57,449 nt of DNA from Gammaproteobacteria bacterium (GTDB taxonomy: Bacteria; Pseudomonadota; Gammaproteobacteria; Eutrophobiales; Eutrophobiaceae), in the NCBI GenBank assembly GCA_022826885.1, contig JAJDUB010000076.1, positions 77,431-134,879 of the forward strand. Reading direction: 5' to 3'. Within the stretch, counting starts at the first letter, position 1; every line of letters begins with the position of its first letter. Of the stretch, positions 8,901 to 17,664 are shown piece by piece. The translations under genes and the position numbers were made by a program. The notes under the pieces are model-generated. The model saw nothing but the letters and a program-made list of their open reading frames with translations, ran no database searches and was not told the DNA's origin.

Positions 8901-11900
8901 TTTACCTGCGGACGGGCTCAGTCGTTCCCTGAACTGCAGGGCCAGCGACAGCAGGGTCGGCATGAAGGTCAGCGTGATCAGCATCGAGAACAGCAGGCCG
9001 AACATTACGATAGCCCCCAGGCCGCGGTATAACTCGGTGCCGGCGCCGGGGTTGAACACCAGGGGCGAGAGACCGAATACGGTCGTGATGCTGGATATCA
9101 TGATCGGCCTGAGCCGGGCCCGGACGCTCTCCATCACCGCGTCAATCGATGCCAACCCCCTGGTCCTGATGTTGCGCATGGTGCGATCGATAATCAGGAT
9201 CGGGTTGTTCACCACCGTGCCGATGAGGATCAGGAAGCCCAGCATGGTGATCACGTCGAAGGGCTGGTAGATATCCGACAACCCCAGCAACGACAGGTTG
9301 CCTCCTACCGCGTTCAGCAGCCACAGGCCGATCAACCCCCCGCCGATGCCGACGGGCACGGTGGTCATCACCAGCAGCGGGTAGCCCCAGTGGGAGAAGA
9401 TGGCCACCAGCAACAGGTACGAGATGAATACCGCCACGATGAAGTTCCCCTTCAGGGCATTGCGGGTCGCGGCGAGCAGGTCACTGGCCCCGGTGATGCG
9501 CATGCTGATGTCGTCCCCTACCTGGCCGTTTGCCCTCAACTCATCGATAATGCCGCTCCGGACCATGTCAACGCCCTGCTCCAGTGGGATGTCCCGGGGC
9601 GGGATGATGCCCAGGGTGATGGTCCTGTTGCTGTCCACCCGGCGGATGGTTTCGGTGTTCACCGTCTGCCGCACCTGCGCCACTGCGCTGAGCGGCACCA
9701 TGCCGCCCTGGGGTGAATACAGCATGATGTCGGCCACGTCTTCCGGTTGCCGGATGGTGCCCCCTGTGGAATACAGAAAGATGTCGATCTTTTCGTCACC
9801 CAGGAAGAACTCATCCACAAACGCGCCGTCGGAGAAGGCCCAGATACTGTAACCCAGGTCGCCCACATCCAGGCCCAGTTCGCTGGCGCGCTCCCAGTCG
9901 GGGCGGACCTCCACCAGGGGCTGGCCCAGGGCCAGGGTGGAGGGTTCCGGACGGATCTGCGGGTTCTCAAACACGGTTTGCGCCTGGACAAAGGCCTTGA
10001 GTCCGGCATCGAACAGGGACACCAGGTCGGTGCCGCTCAATTCCAGGTTGATGCTCCTGGAGCCGCCCCAGTTGCTGGAGAAAATGGAGCCGCGGGAAGC
10101 AAACGCGTGTATGCCCGGAATTTCCTTGATCTTTTCCACGATAATATCCAGCAGGTCATTGGCCTGGCCGATGGACGTCGCCTCCGGGATCACGACGTTA
10201 CGGGAAGCGCCGGCATAACCAACTACGTAATTCAGGCCGGGAAGTTCGGATTCCCCCCTGGCGTATTGCCCGGGGTCCTGGCCGACATACGGCACCAGGT
10301 AATCTTCCAGGTCCTTGTAGATGGCGTGCATCTCATTGATATTGTAACCGGGCGGCGCGTACATCTGGACAAACATCTTCGGCTCTTCTCCTTCAGGCAG
10401 GTACTCCGCCTTGGGAATGGACGCAAAAATCAGCAGGGTGATGCATGCGACTACGGCCACCAGGGCCAGTCGCCTGGTTACCGTCTCCATCAACCAATTG
10501 ACGAACCTGAGCAGTGCCTCACCGAACCGTTGTCCCGCGGCGTACAGGCCGGAACGGGCAGACACTTCAACCCTGTTCGGCGTGAGAAAACGGCTGCACA
10601 GGGTCGGCACCACCAGGGTCGCGACCAGCAGCGACATCAGTATGGAGGCGGAGATGGCAACCGCGATATCGGAATACAACTGCCCGGCTTCCTGCTTGAT
10701 GAAGATGATGGGGAGGAACACGAACACCGTAGTCAGCGTGGAGGCCAGCAGGGCCGGCCATACCTCGGCCACGCCGTCAATGGCGGCGCGCCGGCGCTGC
10801 TTGCCGGAAGCCATGTGCCGGTAAATGTTCTCCAGCACCACAATACTGTTATCCAAAGTCATGCCGATGGCAAAGGCAACCCCGGCCAGCGAGATCACGT
10901 TGATGGTGCGCCCGCTGACCAGCAGGCCGAGAAACGCGGCCAGGGTGCAAATGGGTATGCCGATGGCCCCGATAAGGGTGGCGGAAGGCGTTCTGAGGAA
11001 CAGGAACAGGACGATGGTGGCCAGCAGGGCGCCGATAACCAGGTTCTTGCGCACATTCACAACGGATTCGGTGACGTATTTCACGTCATCGGAATTCAGC
11101 ACCATGTACAGGCCGCGCTCCTTGAGCAGGCTGCCGTTGAGTTGTTCCACCTTTTTCACTACGTCCTCCTTGACTTGCACCACGTTGGAACCGATCTGCC
11201 GGCGCACTGCCAGGCTGATATTGGGTATTCCGTTACCGTAGGAGTAGGACTGTATTTCAAAGGTGGACAACTCCGCATAACCCAGGTCGCGCAGGCGTAT
11301 GAATGCGCCGTCCCGATGGGCGATGACCATGTTTTCAATGTCTTCCGTGGTGGCGAAACGTCCCACGGTGCGCAACAGGTAGCGGCGTTTGCCGCTGTCC
11401 AGGTCGCCCCCGGAAACGTCCCGGTTGCGGGCGCGGATGGCGTTGCGCACCTCGGACAGCGTGATCTGCCGCTCGGCCAGCTTGACAGGGTCCACGTAAA
11501 CCTTGATCTGACGCTCCGCGCCGCCCCACATACGGACCTCCGATACGCCCGGCACCCGTTCAATCTGCACACGCACGTGGTCCTCGAGAAAATCGCGCAT
11601 TTCCACCATGTTCACGTTCTGCGGGTTGCCCGGCAGAGGCCTGGTCAGGAAAAACAGGAAGGGATTATTGGAGACGGTGCTGGTGACCAGGCGCGGCTCA
11701 TCGACGTTTTCCGGGTAGCCGGGGACCTGGGTCAGGGCGTTGTTGACCCGGATCAAGACTTCGTTGATTTCGACGCCGTAGGGAAATTCCAGTTCGATCT
11801 GGGCGCGCCCGGTGGTAGCCCGGGAGATCATGCGCTCCAGGCCGGGGATGCGCCGCAGGTATTCCTCCTGCTCTATGATGATCTCTTTTTCCACGTCCTG

Positions 11901-12062
11901 GGGGGTGGCGCCGGGCCATTGGGTAATAACGGTGACAATCCTGACATCGAGGTCGGGGATCATCTGGATGGGCACGCGGAAGATGGCCAGCAGGCCGAAC
12001 AGGCAGATGATCAGCACCGCGACAGCGATAATCAGCGGTTTTTCAATGGCAAACCTGAACAT
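8874..12062 (-). CDS. RND efflux transporter, inner-membrane pump (2)
   Basis: A 1062-residue RND pump, paralogous to the one at 2789-5950 and nearly identical in long stretches (for example MIPDLDVR, GMTLDNSIVVLENIYRH, EEAGQLYSDIAVAISASIL with Q for the first E here). The proton-relay aspartate is at about residue 404, again followed by Asn. It is preceded on the same strand by a periplasmic adaptor gene (12196-13308), with only repeat copy C in between, so adaptor and pump form a unit. The C-terminal tail is encoded by repeat copy B. No outer-membrane TolC-type gene is in the window. Confidence 0.93.
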   Translation of the reverse strand: MFRFAIEKPLIIAVAVLIICLFGLLAIFRVPIQMIPDLDVRIVTVITQWPGATPQDVEKEIIIEQEEYLRRIPGLERMISRATTGRAQIELEFPYGVEINEVLIRVNNALTQVPGYPENVDEPRLVTSTVSNNPFLFFLTRPLPGNPQNVNMVEMRDFLEDHVRVQIERVPGVSEVRMWGGAERQIKVYVDPVKLAERQITLSEVRNAIRARNRDVSGGDLDSGKRRYLLRTVGRFATTEDIENMVIAHRDGAFIRLRDLGYAELSTFEIQSYSYGNGIPNISLAVRRQIGSNVVQVKEDVVKKVEQLNGSLLKERGLYMVLNSDDVKYVTESVVNVRKNLVIGALLATIVLFLFLRTPSATLIGAIGIPICTLAAFLGLLVSGRTINVISLAGVAFAIGMTLDNSIVVLENIYRHMASGKQRRRAAIDGVAEVWPALLASTLTTVFVFLPIIFIKQEAGQLYSDIAVAISASILMSLLVATLVVPTLCSRFLTPNRVEVSARSGLYAAGQRFGEALLRFVNWLMETVTRRLALVAVVACITLLIFASIPKAEYLPEGEEPKMFVQMYAPPGYNINEMHAIYKDLEDYLVPYVGQDPGQYARGESELPGLNYVVGYAGASRNVVIPEATSIGQANDLLDIIVEKIKEIPGIHAFASRGSIFSSNWGGSRSINLELSGTDLVSLFDAGLKAFVQAQTVFENPQIRPEPSTLALGQPLVEVRPDWERASELGLDVGDLGYSIWAFSDGAFVDEFFLGDEKIDIFLYSTGGTIRQPEDVADIMLYSPQGGMVPLSAVAQVRQTVNTETIRRVDSNRTITLGIIPPRDIPLEQGVDMVRSGIIDELRANGQVGDDISMRITGASDLLAATRNALKGNFIVAVFISYLLLVAIFSHWGYPLLVMTTVPVGIGGGLIGLWLLNAVGGNLSLLGLSDIYQPFDVITMLGFLILIGTVVNNPILIIDRTMRNIRTRGLASIDAVMESVRARLRPIMISSITTVFGLSPLVFNPGAGTELYRGLGAIVMFGLLFSMLITLTFMPTLLSLALQFRERLSPSAGKLSAAQAAD

Positions 12063-12068
12063 TCTAAT

Positions 12069-12198
12069 ATTATCCGCAGATGACGCAGATTACCGCAGAT
12101 GAAAAAAAGTTTTTTTCATGAAGAAGTTATTTGGTTTTTAAACTGGAATCCCTGTAACTAATAATCTGCGCTAATCTGCGTCATCTGCGGATGAATCA
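12069..12198. repeat. MITE-like inverted-repeat element, copy C
   Basis: The ends TTATCCGCAGATGACGCAG and its complement (12161-12198) form an imperfect inverted repeat of about 35 bases made of CGCAGAT units. The centre (TTCATGAAGAAGTTATTTGG...TTTTTAAAC) corresponds in reverse complement to that of copy A, so copies A and C are the same element in opposite orientation. It fills the gap between the adaptor gene and RND pump 2, and its edge covers the adaptor stop codon (12196-12198). Confidence 0.78.
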
Positions 12199-13308
12199 CA
12201 GGTTCAGTTCGAGTTCTTCCTTGATCTCCACGAGTTGGCCCGGGCGCAGGATCTCGTTGCCGCGCACCACGACGCGGTCGCCCGCGCGGACATCTCCGGC
12301 TGTTATTTCAATGTTCTCACGGTAGGCGCGGCCGGTGCTGACGGCGACCTGGCTGGCCTTCATCCCTTCGCCATCGGACCGTATGACCCAGATCGACTCG
12401 CTGCCGTCCGGCTTCCTCACCAGCGCGTCCTGGGACAGCAGCAGGGTGTCCGCCTCGCCGGCGTTACCGAGCTGGAAGACCACCCGCACCGACATGCCGG
12501 GCGCAATCAGGCGTTCGCTGTTGTCCAGGTCTATCCTGACCGGGAAAGTCCTTGCCGTCTCGCTGCTTTCCGGGACTTTCATGGTGACGCCGGCATGGAA
12601 CTCCTGGTCCGGATAAGCATCGAAGGTAAGCCTTACCGGGGTGCCCAACTGCACGTCATCAAAATAAAACTGGGGTACCGGCACGTTCACCCGCAGCCGG
12701 CCGATCTCCGTCAGTTCAAACAACGGGGTGTCTATCTTGACCCATTCGCCCTGTTCCACCATTTTCTGCGTGATGACGCCGTCGAAAGGCGCGCTAATGG
12801 TATGGCGCCGGACCAGCTCTTCCTGGCGTTCCAGTTCCTTTTTCAGGCGTTCCAGCGCCGCTCCATCCATGGCCACCGTTGCCCGGGCGGCTTCATAGCG
12901 GGTGGGCGGAATATGTTTCTTCTCAACCAGTTGCGCCGCTTCATCCTGTTGCCTGATCGACTCCTTCAACCTGGCCTGTGCCTCCGTTACCTGCGCGGCG
13001 GCGCTGTCCCTGTCGATGACTGCAATGTCCCGGTCCAGTTCCAGCAGGGCATCACCCCGGCTGACTTCATCCCCCTCGTCCACGTACATTTTCGCCACCA
13101 GTCCGGCCACCTCAGGGGAAAGCCGGGACTGGCGACGCGTGGTGACGCTGCCGGTCAGCGGCAGTTCCTCGTACACGGGAGCGACGACGGGCCGCATGAC
13201 CTTGACCGGAATCGCCCTGTTGTCCTGCGCCCGGGCAAAGCCGGCCGCGAGCAACAACGCGCACACCAGCAGACATGGGGTCAGCAGTATTAATCCGGTT
13301 TTATTCAA
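12196..13308 (-). CDS. RND periplasmic adaptor (membrane fusion protein)
   Basis: A 370-residue secreted protein with a clear signal peptide (hydrophobic run LILLTPCLLVCALLLAAG, cleavage near FARAQD). The lipoyl/barrel halves (SRLSPEVAGLVAKMYVDEGDEV and ISAPFDGVITQKMVEQGEWV) flank an alpha-helical hairpin of about residues 95-150 that is rich in charged residues and Ala (AAAQVTEAQARLKESIRQQ). A beta-barrel and membrane-proximal domain follow. It would bridge RND pump 2, the next gene on its strand, to an outer-membrane channel. Its start overlaps the rdgB end by 8 bases. With two pumps and one adaptor in the cluster it may serve both. Confidence 0.9.
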   Translation of the reverse strand: MNKTGLILLTPCLLVCALLLAAGFARAQDNRAIPVKVMRPVVAPVYEELPLTGSVTTRRQSRLSPEVAGLVAKMYVDEGDEVSRGDALLELDRDIAVIDRDSAAAQVTEAQARLKESIRQQDEAAQLVEKKHIPPTRYEAARATVAMDGAALERLKKELERQEELVRRHTISAPFDGVITQKMVEQGEWVKIDTPLFELTEIGRLRVNVPVPQFYFDDVQLGTPVRLTFDAYPDQEFHAGVTMKVPESSETARTFPVRIDLDNSERLIAPGMSVRVVFQLGNAGEADTLLLSQDALVRKPDGSESIWVIRSDGEGMKASQVAVSTGRAYRENIEITAGDVRAGDRVVVRGNEILRPGQLVEIKEELELNL

Positions 13309-13909
13309 GCGCTTTTGCCTCTTTCATCAACTCGACCAGGTTGCGCAGGGCCTTTCCCCTGTGGCTGATGGAATTCTTGACCGCCGGCGGCAACTCCGCC
13401 GAAGTACAACCATGGCCCGGTACATGAAATACCGGATCATACCCGAACCCGTTATTGCCTGCCGGTTTATCGACGATATACCCTTCCCATATCCCTTGCG
13501 CGACCAGGGGTTCGGGGTCATTGGCGTCGCGCACATAAGCGATCACACATCGGAACCTGGCTGCAGGCCGCCGGGCGCCTGCCAGGGCGATATTGCGCAG
13601 CAGCAGCGCCAGGTTCTCGGCGTCCGTAGCGCCTTCACCGGCATAGCGCGCCGAGTAAATCCCCGGGTCCCCGTTCAGTGCGTCCACCTCGATACCGGAA
13701 TCATCGGCAATGACGGGCCGGCGCGCATGGCGCGCGCCGTGGCGGGCTTTCAGCAGCGCGTTTTCGGCGAAACTCGTCCCGGTTTCCGCAACGGCAGGCA
13801 CCGCGAACTCAGATTGCGGCAGGACACGGATGTGCCGGCCGGAAAACAACTGGGAAAACTCCCGCAGTTTTCCCGGATTGGCGCTGGCTACCACGATTTC
13901 CCTTTTCAT
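13301..13909 (-). CDS. rdgB: RdgB/HAM1, dITP/XTP pyrophosphatase
   Basis: About 202 residues from the start MKREIVVASANPGK. This start is chosen over a longer frame reaching 13936 because the family begins directly with this strand. It shows the family motifs SANPGKLREFS, DDSGIEVDALNGDPGIYSAR, PAGNNGFGYDPVF and SHRGKALRNL. The enzyme hydrolyses non-canonical purine nucleoside triphosphates (dITP, XTP) to monophosphates, keeping them out of nucleic acids. The end overlaps the adaptor start by 8 bases. The divergent neighbour is yicC, with a 34- to 37-base inverted-repeat element in the gap. Confidence 0.95.
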   Translation of the reverse strand: MKREIVVASANPGKLREFSQLFSGRHIRVLPQSEFAVPAVAETGTSFAENALLKARHGARHARRPVIADDSGIEVDALNGDPGIYSARYAGEGATDAENLALLLRNIALAGARRPAARFRCVIAYVRDANDPEPLVAQGIWEGYIVDKPAGNNGFGYDPVFHVPGHGCTSAELPPAVKNSISHRGKALRNLVELMKEAKALE

Positions 13910-13967
13910 TTCATCACGGGCGTAGAGATGGAACAATCATTATAGCCTGATCGCCATACCCGTGCTC

Positions 13968-14096
13968 CCTCCTTTCGTCATTCCCGCGCAGGCGGGAATC
14001 CAGTGGGACACTTATCCCGAAGGGACACCTTATCATGTGTCGCAAGCGACTGTTGTGTGACTGGATTCCCGCCTGCGCGGGAATGACGAAAGGAGG
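13968..14096. repeat. Palindromic element with about 37-base perfect terminal inverted repeats, copy 1
   Basis: The left arm at 13968-14004 contains CGTCATTCCCGCGCAGGCGG. The right arm at 14060-14096 is its exact reverse complement (TTCCCGCCTGCGCGGGAATG inside). The 55-base loop contains further short complementary pieces. A related, degenerate copy lies at 27037-27164. This GTCATTCCCGC repeat class is common between genes in proteobacterial genomes. It lies between the divergent rdgB and yicC genes and would form a strong cruciform or RNA hairpin. Confidence 0.88.
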
Positions 14097-14152
14097 CGGG
14101 AATATGGTATGATGGCGCTTCTTTTTTAAGCCGCCACTGGAGGAGAACCGGA

Positions 14153-15010
14153 ATGGTTTCCAGCATGACTGCCTTTGCCCGGCTGGAAGACTCCGGAGAA
14201 TGGGGCCATGCGGTGTGGGAAATCCGCACGGTAAATCACCGCTACCTCGATATTTCAATCCGCCTGCCCGAGGAACTGCGAGTCCTGGAAAGCGGCGTCA
14301 GGGAACGCATATCGGACAGGCTCAAGCGCGGCAAGGTGGAATGCAACCTGCGCTACGACGCGGACTCCACCCTGGATAAAATTGCCGTCAACGCCAGGCT
14401 CAGCGAAAAAATCATCCAGGCATCCCGCAGCCTGCCCGTCGATAATCCCGCCCCGCTCAACCCGGTCGATATCCTGCGCTGGCCCGGCGTGATCGAGAAG
14501 AATACGCCCGACCTGGAACAGACCGGCGCATGCCTGCTCATCCTGCTGGACAAGGCGCTGCAGGACATCGTCGAGAACCGGCGCCGGGAAGGACAGAAAA
14601 CGGGGAGGATGATCGAAGACCGTTGCGACCTTGCCTTGCAGCAGGTCGTGCAGATGCGGGCAAAGGTGCCGGAGATCATTGCCGCGCTCAGCGAACGCCA
14701 TCTGGAACGGATCCGGGAACTCGACATTGAACCGGATAACGGCCGGCTGGAGCAGGAGATCGCCTTATTGTCGCAGAAACTGGACGTGGATGAGGAACTG
14801 GATCGCCTGGAAACCCATATCAACGAAGTCAGGCGGGTCCTGACGGAAACCGAACCCATGGGCAGGCGCCTCGATTTCCTGATGCAGGAAATGAACCGCG
14901 AGGCCAATACCCTGGGCTCCAAGTCTTCCCACATCGATACCAGCAACGCATCGATCGAACTGAAGGTGCTGATTGAACAGATGCGCGAGCAGGTCCAGAA
15001 CATCGAATGA
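14153..15010 (+). CDS. yicC: YicC-family endoribonuclease
   Basis: A 285-residue protein with the YicC/YloC pattern: N-terminal SMTAFARLED, EIRTVNHRYLDISIRLPEEL, RGKVEC, and the C-terminal signature GRRLDFLMQEMNREANTLGSK (shown in part) followed by IELKVLIEQMREQVQNIE, full family length. YicC has been shown to act as an RNA endonuclease or decay factor. An AGGAG ribosome-binding site lies about 10 bases before the ATG at 14153. It overlaps the next gene by 4 bases (ATGA), so they are translationally coupled. rdgB lies divergently upstream. Confidence 0.93.
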   Translation: MVSSMTAFARLEDSGEWGHAVWEIRTVNHRYLDISIRLPEELRVLESGVRERISDRLKRGKVECNLRYDADSTLDKIAVNARLSEKIIQASRSLPVDNPAPLNPVDILRWPGVIEKNTPDLEQTGACLLILLDKALQDIVENRRREGQKTGRMIEDRCDLALQQVVQMRAKVPEIIAALSERHLERIRELDIEPDNGRLEQEIALLSQKLDVDEELDRLETHINEVRRVLTETEPMGRRLDFLMQEMNREANTLGSKSSHIDTSNASIELKVLIEQMREQVQNIE

Positions 15011-17211
15011 CGCTCCATAAAGTTTTGCCGGCGCTGGCAGCGTCCCTGCTGTTATTCAGCGGGACGATATGCGTCGCCGCCCAGGACAGGCTGGCATTGA
15101 CCCTGGAAAGCATTTTTGCCGGCAGTGAATTTGACAACCGTCTGCCGCAAAATATCCAGTGGCATAACGACTCAAAGCGTTTCACCTTCACAAGAACCAA
15201 CCCGGATACCGGCCTGCCTGATATCCATGAATACGACGTTACCGCCGGCGCTTCCCGGTTGATGATTGCCGGGGATGCGCTCCGGTACGGGAATGAACCG
15301 GTCAGGCTGAGCAGTTGCCGCTGGTCCGCCGACCGGCGCTACCTGCTGCTGGCAGGCCCGGTCAGGGTGACCTGGGATGGCAGGAACGAAGCGGCTTATT
15401 TCATCTACGAACCGGACACGAAACAACTCTGGCCGCTTGCGGACAATAGCCCGCACCTGCTCAACGTACGGCTCTCGCCGGACGGTGAACATGTCGGGTA
15501 CGTGCTGGAAAACAATATTTACATCACCGCGCTAAAGGACAGAACTACCCGCGCAGTCACAAGTGACGGCAATGCCAACATCTTCAATGGTTATTTTGAC
15601 TACGGCAGCAGGATGTTCTCCAGAGGGTCGGCCTGGTTCTGGTCGCCGGACGGGAAGAAGCTCGCATTCTGGAGGATGGATGTCACCGATGTGAAAGTAT
15701 TCTACATGGTGGATGAACTGGGCAAGTACAATACCGTCCGCCCGCTGAAATACCCGAATACCGGCGAGCGCCTCGCAGCCACCCGGATAGGCGTGTTCGA
15801 CCTGGACAGCGGCCGCACGGCCTGGATGGATACCGGCGGCAACCCCGATGATTATATCCCAAGGATCAACTGGACGAATTCCTCCGATACCCTCGCGCTA
15901 CAGCGTCTAACCAGGGACCACAATAAACTGTCCCTGTTGCTCGCCGGCGCCGGGACCGGTGAAGCAAAGGTTATCGTCGATGACGCTGATCCTGCATGGG
16001 TGGAGATAACGAATGACCTGCTGTTGTTCAGGAACCGGGAACGCTTCGTATGGACCTCCGAGAAAAGCGGGTATCGCCATGCCTACCTGTACGACTACGA
16101 TGGAAACGAGGTGCAATTGACCCGCGGAGACTGGGAAATCTCCTCGCTCATCGCTGTTGACGAGCGCGCGGACTGGCTGTATTTCTACGCGAAGAAGGAT
16201 TCATTCATCGATCAGCATGTGTACAGGGTGAAGCTCGACGGTTCGAAGCTGGAAAGGCTGACGGACAGGCCGGGCTGGCATGAGTGGCGGTTTTCGCCGG
16301 ACCGGCGGTTGGTGATCGAGACCCGGTCGGATGCCGACACACCGCCCGGCATTACCCTGCGCAAGGCGAACGGAGAGGAAATCGGTGTGCTCGAAGCAGG
16401 CAATTCGGCGGCAATGGACAAGTACACAATACCCCGCGCGGAATTCATCAAGGTGGAAACCGGTGACGGCATACTGATCGACGGCTACATGATCAAGCCG
16501 CCGGATTTTGATCCCGGTAAAAAATACCCCGTCATAGGTCACGGCTACGGCAACGCCGGGTCGCAGGTGGTGGTCAACAGGTGGGTGACGTCTCCGTGGC
16601 AGCAGAACACGAAGCAGGATCTCTGGCACCGCTACATGGCCGCACAGGGCTATATCATCTTCGCCGTGGACAACCGCACTACCGCCGGGAGGGGCAAGGC
16701 AGCGAAAAACCTGACTTACGGGCACTACGGGAAATACGCCGTCCTCGACTACCTTGAAGGCGTCAACTACCTGAAATCATTACCCTACATTGACGCTGAG
16801 AGACTCGGCTTCTGGGGCTGGAGCGGCGGCGGTTACCTGGCGGCAGCGCTGATGACCAAGGGCGCGCCACATTTCAAGACCGCGGTCAGCGTTGCGCCGG
16901 TGATCGACCTGAACCGCTACCAGGCCTACGGCGTGGAACGCTGGATGGATTCCTACGAAAACAATCCGCAGGGTTACTACGAGGTAGACCTGATGAACTT
17001 CGCGGACAAACTGCAGGGCAACCTGCTGCTGATCCACGGCACCGGCGATGAAAACGTCAAGTATGGCTTCACGTTACAACTCGCCGACGCCCTGATCGCC
17101 AATAACAAACAATTCGACATGATGATCTACCCAAACCAGCGCCATGACCTGGACGACGTGCGCCTGCACCTGTTCACCAGGATGACCGATTACTTCATGG
17201 AGAAGCTGTAA
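15007..17211 (+). CDS. S9 family (dipeptidyl peptidase IV-like) serine peptidase
   Basis: A 734-residue exported peptidase. A signal peptide (LPALAASLLLFSGTICVAAQ) is followed by a DPP-IV-type beta-propeller (residues about 50-470) and an alpha/beta hydrolase domain. The catalytic triad is visible as Ser606 in GWSGGGYL, Asp681 in IHGTGDENV and His713 in NQRHDLDD. The nucleophile motif is GWSGGG instead of the usual GWSYGG. Such enzymes release dipeptides, often after proline, in the periplasm or at the surface. The start ATG overlaps the yicC stop. It probably serves peptide nutrition. Confidence 0.9.
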   Translation: MTLHKVLPALAASLLLFSGTICVAAQDRLALTLESIFAGSEFDNRLPQNIQWHNDSKRFTFTRTNPDTGLPDIHEYDVTAGASRLMIAGDALRYGNEPVRLSSCRWSADRRYLLLAGPVRVTWDGRNEAAYFIYEPDTKQLWPLADNSPHLLNVRLSPDGEHVGYVLENNIYITALKDRTTRAVTSDGNANIFNGYFDYGSRMFSRGSAWFWSPDGKKLAFWRMDVTDVKVFYMVDELGKYNTVRPLKYPNTGERLAATRIGVFDLDSGRTAWMDTGGNPDDYIPRINWTNSSDTLALQRLTRDHNKLSLLLAGAGTGEAKVIVDDADPAWVEITNDLLLFRNRERFVWTSEKSGYRHAYLYDYDGNEVQLTRGDWEISSLIAVDERADWLYFYAKKDSFIDQHVYRVKLDGSKLERLTDRPGWHEWRFSPDRRLVIETRSDADTPPGITLRKANGEEIGVLEAGNSAAMDKYTIPRAEFIKVETGDGILIDGYMIKPPDFDPGKKYPVIGHGYGNAGSQVVVNRWVTSPWQQNTKQDLWHRYMAAQGYIIFAVDNRTTAGRGKAAKNLTYGHYGKYAVLDYLEGVNYLKSLPYIDAERLGFWGWSGGGYLAAALMTKGAPHFKTAVSVAPVIDLNRYQAYGVERWMDSYENNPQGYYEVDLMNFADKLQGNLLLIHGTGDENVKYGFTLQLADALIANNKQFDMMIYPNQRHDLDDVRLHLFTRMTDYFMEKL

Positions 17212-17382
17212 GCTGCTTATAACTGACAGGGCTATCCCGGGCTTTGCAGCCGCACTAACTCCTTAACCGTACACACGGTATAGATGATGTTGTTCCGGCG
17301 TATGCGATAAGCGCTTTTCAAGTGGGGTAAATTTACATTTAGACGTCTGAATGTAAAATAAACTTTAAGAATTAACGGCTGA

Positions 17383-17409
17383 TTGACATACAGGAGTATT
17401 GTATATACG
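17383..17409 (+). promoter_or_regulatory. Candidate promoter of the ribbon-helix-helix gene
   Basis: TTGACA at 17383-17388 and TATACG at 17404-17409, 15 bases apart. Transcription would begin only a few bases before the ATG at 17419, giving a short or leaderless mRNA. The spacing is shorter than ideal, so this is a candidate only. Confidence 0.35.
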
Positions 17410-17420
17410 GTTTTCCGTAT
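17405..17420. promoter_or_regulatory. Palindrome over the start of the RHH gene (candidate operator)
   Basis: ATACGGTTTTCCGTAT is a perfect 6-base inverted repeat with a 4-base spacer. It overlaps the candidate -10 region and the first bases of the start codon at 17419. Small ribbon-helix-helix repressors commonly bind such sites at their own promoter. Autoregulation is inference. Confidence 0.45.
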
Positions 17421-17658
17421 GAAAATCACTCTCAATATTGACGAAACCGTGATGCAGCGGCTACGGGAGGAAGCGGTACAGCGCGGCACTACTATGTCTG
17501 CTTTGGTAGAGGCCGGGCTCAGGCGCGTCCTCACCACGCGTACACCTGTCGATGGCCGGCAGGATACTCTGCCACCACTGCCTACCTGGCATAGCGGAGG
17601 GTTCCGGGTTGATATCTCTAACCGGGAAGAACTCTACCGACTCATGGCTCACGCCTGA
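17419..17658 (+). CDS. Ribbon-helix-helix (antitoxin-like) DNA-binding protein
   Basis: A 79-residue protein starting MKITLNIDETVMQRLREEAV, the beta-strand plus helix pattern of ribbon-helix-helix proteins, followed by RGTTMSALVEAGLRRVL. This resembles VapB/DUF2191-type antitoxins, which repress their own operon. The C-terminal half (LPPLPTWHSGGFRVDISNRE) looks like a toxin-binding tail. The ATG at 17419 is preferred because the conserved strand begins there. The usual partner would be a PIN-domain ribonuclease, but the next gene, 6 bases on, is a broken DUF488 gene. It is either an orphan antitoxin or paired with something lost. Confidence 0.75.
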   Translation: MKITLNIDETVMQRLREEAVQRGTTMSALVEAGLRRVLTTRTPVDGRQDTLPPLPTWHSGGFRVDISNREELYRLMAHA

Positions 17659-17664
17659 AACAAG

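Noticed and set aside
9747-12083. A 778-codon open frame on the plus strand opposite RND pump 2
   Set aside because: Its translation is low-complexity, rich in His, Gln, Gly and Asp with no family motif. It is the antisense shadow of a strongly conserved pump gene in GC-rich DNA. Similar shadows lie at 4706-6001, 5956-7206 and 34617-35999.
12069-12198. The inverted repeats at RND gene ends as simple terminators
   Set aside because: They lack a consistent T-run after the stem, and copies A and C share a core in opposite orientation, which fits a mobile element better. A secondary termination role remains possible.
17232-17537. Minus-strand frame ending YRIRRNNIIYTVCTVKELVR, faintly like a RelE-type toxin C-terminus
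   Set aside because: Only about 25 residues look suggestive, the frame overlaps the RHH gene antisense, and no complete toxin domain is present.
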